Below, piece after piece: positions 4,482 to 6,471 of a stretch of 6,471 nucleotides of DNA. The stretch comes from Methanosalsum sp. (lineage in GTDB: Archaea > Halobacteriota > Methanosarcinia > Methanosarcinales > Methanosarcinaceae): positions 1 to 6,471 of the forward strand of contig SKZM01000115.1 of assembly GCA_007127385.1 (NCBI GenBank), written 5' to 3'. The position numbers and the translations under genes were made by a program. Within the stretch, counting starts at the first letter, position 1, and each line of letters starts with the position of its first letter. Below the pieces are notes generated by a model. That model searched no databases and was not told where the DNA came from. It saw only the letters and a program-made list of their open reading frames with translations.

Positions 4482-5774
4482 ATGTCATATGTAGGTAAAG
4501 AAAACAAATATCAGATAGAAAAAGTATATGCACGAGAGATTTTGGACTCAAGGGGTTATCCCACAGTTGAAGTGGATGTGTATACCGGTGATGGATATGG
4601 ATCGTTTTCTGGATTTGGTAGGGCAAGTGTTCCCTCCGGAGCATCAACTGGTACCAATGAGGCACTGGAACTTAGAGACGGTGATGAACGTTATGGCGGG
4701 AAAGGAGTTCTTGATGCAGTCAATAATGTAAACACCCTTATTGAAGCAGACCTTGTTGGAATGGATGTAAGGGATCAGAGAGAAATCGATGAAATGATGA
4801 TTGCAATGGACGGCACTGAGAGTAAAATGAACCTCGGTGCAAATTCGATACTTGGTGTATCCCTGGCAGTTGCAAGGGCAGCGGCTGACGCACTTAATAT
4901 ACCACTATATCGTTATCTTGGAGGTACCAATTCGTTTACACTACCTGTCCCTACTATGAATGTTCTCAATGGAGGCAAACATGCTGGCAATGATCTTGCA
5001 ATTCAGGAATTCATGATTCAGCCAAAAGGTGCAGAAAATTACGCTGAAGCACTCCGAATGGGTGTTGAAACCTATCATGAACTTGAAAGGGTGCTGGTTG
5101 ATAAATATGGTCCATCATCAACGAATGTGGGATATGAAGGCGGTTTTGCTCCACCGATCAGCCTCACCATAGATGCACTGGATGCATTACTGGTTGCTGT
5201 TGAAAATGCTGGATATTCCCAGTCAGATGTCACGATTGGATTAGATGCTGCAGCTTCAGAATTCTATGATGGAAGACACTATCTTATCGACGGAAAAAAA
5301 ATGAGTTCAGGCGAACTGGTAGATTATTATCTTGAACTGATCAACACCTATCCTATCATCCTGGTAGAAGATCCTTTCCATGAAGAATCATTTGAAGATT
5401 TTGCAACACTTACCTCAGAAGCATGGGAGACTCTGATTGTAGGCGATGATCTGTTTGTAACAAATGTGGATAGATTATCCCGTGGAATAGAGTTAGGAGC
5501 TGCAAATGCTTTACTGCTTAAGGTCAATCAGATAGGTACCCTTTCTGAAGCATTTGATGCATCTCTGCTTGCCCAGAGAAGCGGGTACAGTGTTGTGGTA
5601 AGTCATCGTTCCGCAGAGACCGAGGACTCTACAATTGCAGATTTATCTGTGGCACTGGGTGCCGATCTGATCAAAACGGGTGCTCCTGCACGCAGTGAAA
5701 GAACTGCAAAATATAATCAACTTCTCAGGATCGAAGAGGATCTTGGAGAAGCTGCACAGTATGTGCAGCTATAA
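4482..5774 (+). CDS. eno: Enolase (phosphopyruvate hydratase)
   Basis: Cytosolic enzyme that interconverts 2-phosphoglycerate and phosphoenolpyruvate with Mg2+, in glycolysis and gluconeogenesis; EC 4.2.1.11. From the ATG at 4482 it has 430 aa, the usual archaeal/bacterial length. The N-terminal domain (about 9-145) includes REILDSRGYPTVEVDV and the mobile loop VPSGASTG with Ser52. The C-terminal barrel holds His167 (NGGKHAGN), Glu176 (QEFM), catalytic Glu219 (GYEGGFAP), metal ligands Asp255 (GLDAAASEF), Glu296 (VEDPF) and Asp322/323 (GDDLFVTN), catalytic base Lys347 (LLLKVNQIGT), His375-Arg376 (SHRS) and Lys398 (IKTGAPARSER). All key residues are present, so it should be active. Two normally conserved positions differ: Tyr218 where Asp is usual before the catalytic Glu, and Ala378 where Gly is usual in SHRSGETED. 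An in-frame TTG 45 bases upstream lies in the promoter and is rejected. It has its own promoter and no operon partner. Confidence 0.97.
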   Translation: MSYVGKENKYQIEKVYAREILDSRGYPTVEVDVYTGDGYGSFSGFGRASVPSGASTGTNEALELRDGDERYGGKGVLDAVNNVNTLIEADLVGMDVRDQREIDEMMIAMDGTESKMNLGANSILGVSLAVARAAADALNIPLYRYLGGTNSFTLPVPTMNVLNGGKHAGNDLAIQEFMIQPKGAENYAEALRMGVETYHELERVLVDKYGPSSTNVGYEGGFAPPISLTIDALDALLVAVENAGYSQSDVTIGLDAAASEFYDGRHYLIDGKKMSSGELVDYYLELINTYPIILVEDPFHEESFEDFATLTSEAWETLIVGDDLFVTNVDRLSRGIELGAANALLLKVNQIGTLSEAFDASLLAQRSGYSVVVSHRSAETEDSTIADLSVALGADLIKTGAPARSERTAKYNQLLRIEEDLGEAAQYVQL

Positions 5775-5779
5775 TTTTT
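5775..5779 (+). terminator. Possible U-rich terminator after enolase
   Basis: A TTTTT run begins directly after the enolase TAA and is followed by CATTTC. Archaeal termination can occur at short U-runs without a hairpin, but this one is short; a second TTTTT occurs at about 5905-5909. Weak evidence. Confidence 0.25.
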
Positions 5780-5992
5780 CATTTCTGACAGTGCAGACCG
5801 GAGCTATCATCAGGCAGCAATTGTTCACTATATTTCAGTTCATTTCAGATCGTAACCAATCTGCCTGGATACTTTGAATCTTCAAGACTGTAGTTTAATA
5901 TACTATTTTTCATGGGATCTGTTGATAGGAAGAGTCATATTCTTCAACTTGAAAGATTTTAGCTAATCCATATTTCTTTTGAGTAAAAGAGA

Positions 5993-6002
5993 TTTAATAT
6001 AT
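5993..6002 (+). promoter_or_regulatory. TATA box of the exchanger gene
   Basis: TTTAATATAT is centred about 28 bases before the ATG at 6026, so transcription should begin at or within two bases of the start codon. No Shine-Dalgarno is visible, consistent with a leaderless mRNA and with the exchanger being transcribed separately from enolase. Confidence 0.5.
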
Positions 6003-6025
6003 TATGCCCGGCTCTATGAAATACT

Positions 6026-6471
6026 ATGGCAATGCTAATAGTGCTTCTTTTTATTTTGAGCATACTCATTATTTCAAAGGGTGCTGACTGGTTCATAGAT
6101 TCTTCTGTATCCATATCTGTCAAATGTGGCATTCCTAAAGTTATTATTGGTGCTACAATCGTAAGCTTTGCTACTGTTGCACCGGAGTTCTTAGTTTCTA
6201 TAATTGCAGTATTCATGGGACATACCGAACTTGCTGTGGGGAATGCAGTTGGATCTGTTATCTGTAATATAGGACTTGTACTGGGATTTGTAGTTGCTGT
6301 TAGAACCATACCCATCTCAGATGACCATATTCTTAAAAAATGCATTTTCATGCTGGCATCTGCACTGGTTTTAATTGTCTTCACTCTCAATGGCACTCTA
6401 ACGGCACTGAATGGTTTATTTTTGCTTTTGATATTTGCCGGGTTCATTTATTATAATTTCAGGCTACAGAA
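6026..6471 (+). CDS. Na+/Ca2+ exchanger family (CaCA) membrane protein, N-terminal half
   Basis: The first 148 codons of an integral membrane cation antiporter, cut by the right edge. The protein opens with membrane segment 1 (about 2-17, MLIVLLFILSILIISKGADWF), followed by the family's first alpha repeat (about 36-88): GATIVSFATVAPEFLVS, then GNAVGSVICNIGLVLG. Glu54, Thr50, Ser77 and Asn81 fall where the ion ligands of the Methanocaldococcus exchanger lie. Further hydrophobic segments occur at about 105-120 and 126-143. The family exchanges Na+ (or H+) for Ca2+ across the cell membrane; the second alpha repeat should lie beyond the window. The usual TIVAFGTSxPE motif is altered to TIVSFATVAPE, so ion specificity is uncertain. 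A stop codon in frame at 6017-6019 limits the start to 6026 or 6032; 6026 fits the TATA spacing. A minus-strand ORF over the same bases is a shadow. Confidence 0.88.
   Translation, partial: MAMLIVLLFILSILIISKGADWFIDSSVSISVKCGIPKVIIGATIVSFATVAPEFLVSIIAVFMGHTELAVGNAVGSVICNIGLVLGFVVAVRTIPISDDHILKKCIFMLASALVLIVFTLNGTLTALNGLFLLLIFAGFIYYNFRLQ

Larger units (their letters stand above)
5775..6025. other. Intergenic region between enolase and the exchanger gene
   Basis: This 251-base spacer holds no gene I can support. It contains short T-runs after enolase, a small dyad TTCAA-C-TTGAA at 5943-5953 about 40 bases upstream of the exchanger TATA box, and that TATA box itself. Confidence 0.5.

Noticed and set aside
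5959..6447. Minus-strand ORF of 162 codons at the right end
   Set aside because: The plus strand encodes the alpha-repeat motifs of a CaCA exchanger here; the minus ORF is low-complexity in Ser, Thr, Ile and Met, as expected of a shadow.
1..6471. Possibility of a mobile element, CRISPR array, defence system or RNA gene in the window
   Set aside because: No transposase, integrase, regularly spaced repeats, toxin-antitoxin pair or tRNA/rRNA-like sequence was found on either strand.

Overview
The window looks like ordinary chromosomal DNA of an AT-rich methanogenic archaeon, most likely of the Methanosarcinales (Methanosarcinaceae-like). This is an inference. It rests on archaeal TATA-type promoters, two genes whose promoter spacing implies leaderless transcripts, an archaeal-type winged-helix regulator, a cytosolic multi-PAS sensor, and DUF214/FtsX-type permeases alongside an archaeal-length enolase. 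No RNA gene, insertion sequence, CRISPR array or phage gene is visible.

Layout from left to right: (1) 1-716, minus strand: the N-terminal 238 codons of a PAS-domain sensor protein that runs off the left edge. (2) 717-1118: a 402-base spacer with a perfect 9-bp dyad and a terminator-like palindrome. (3) 1119-1496, minus: a small winged-helix transcriptional regulator. (4) 1497-1745: a divergent promoter region holding two copies of CAGGTACA, one facing each gene. (5) 1746-2912, plus, and 2968-4134, minus: two FtsX/LolE-like ABC permeases, both 388 aa and clearly paralogous, facing each other tail to tail. (6) 4135-4481: a divergent AT-rich spacer with the enolase promoter. (7) 4482-5774, plus: enolase. 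(8) 6026-6471, plus: the start of a Na+/Ca2+-exchanger-type membrane protein, cut by the right edge.

The genes do not form one operon; nearly every gene has its own promoter. The most likely functional link is the regulator and the divergent permease next to it. The oddest feature is that two permeases lie together without an ATP-binding subunit beside either of them. Enolase is housekeeping glycolysis/gluconeogenesis. I found no convincing new biological system. The points worth checking are the convergent permease pair, the shared CAGGTACA element, the inverted repeat formed by the paralogous gene ends, several dyads near promoters, and substitutions in normally conserved motifs of enolase and the exchanger.
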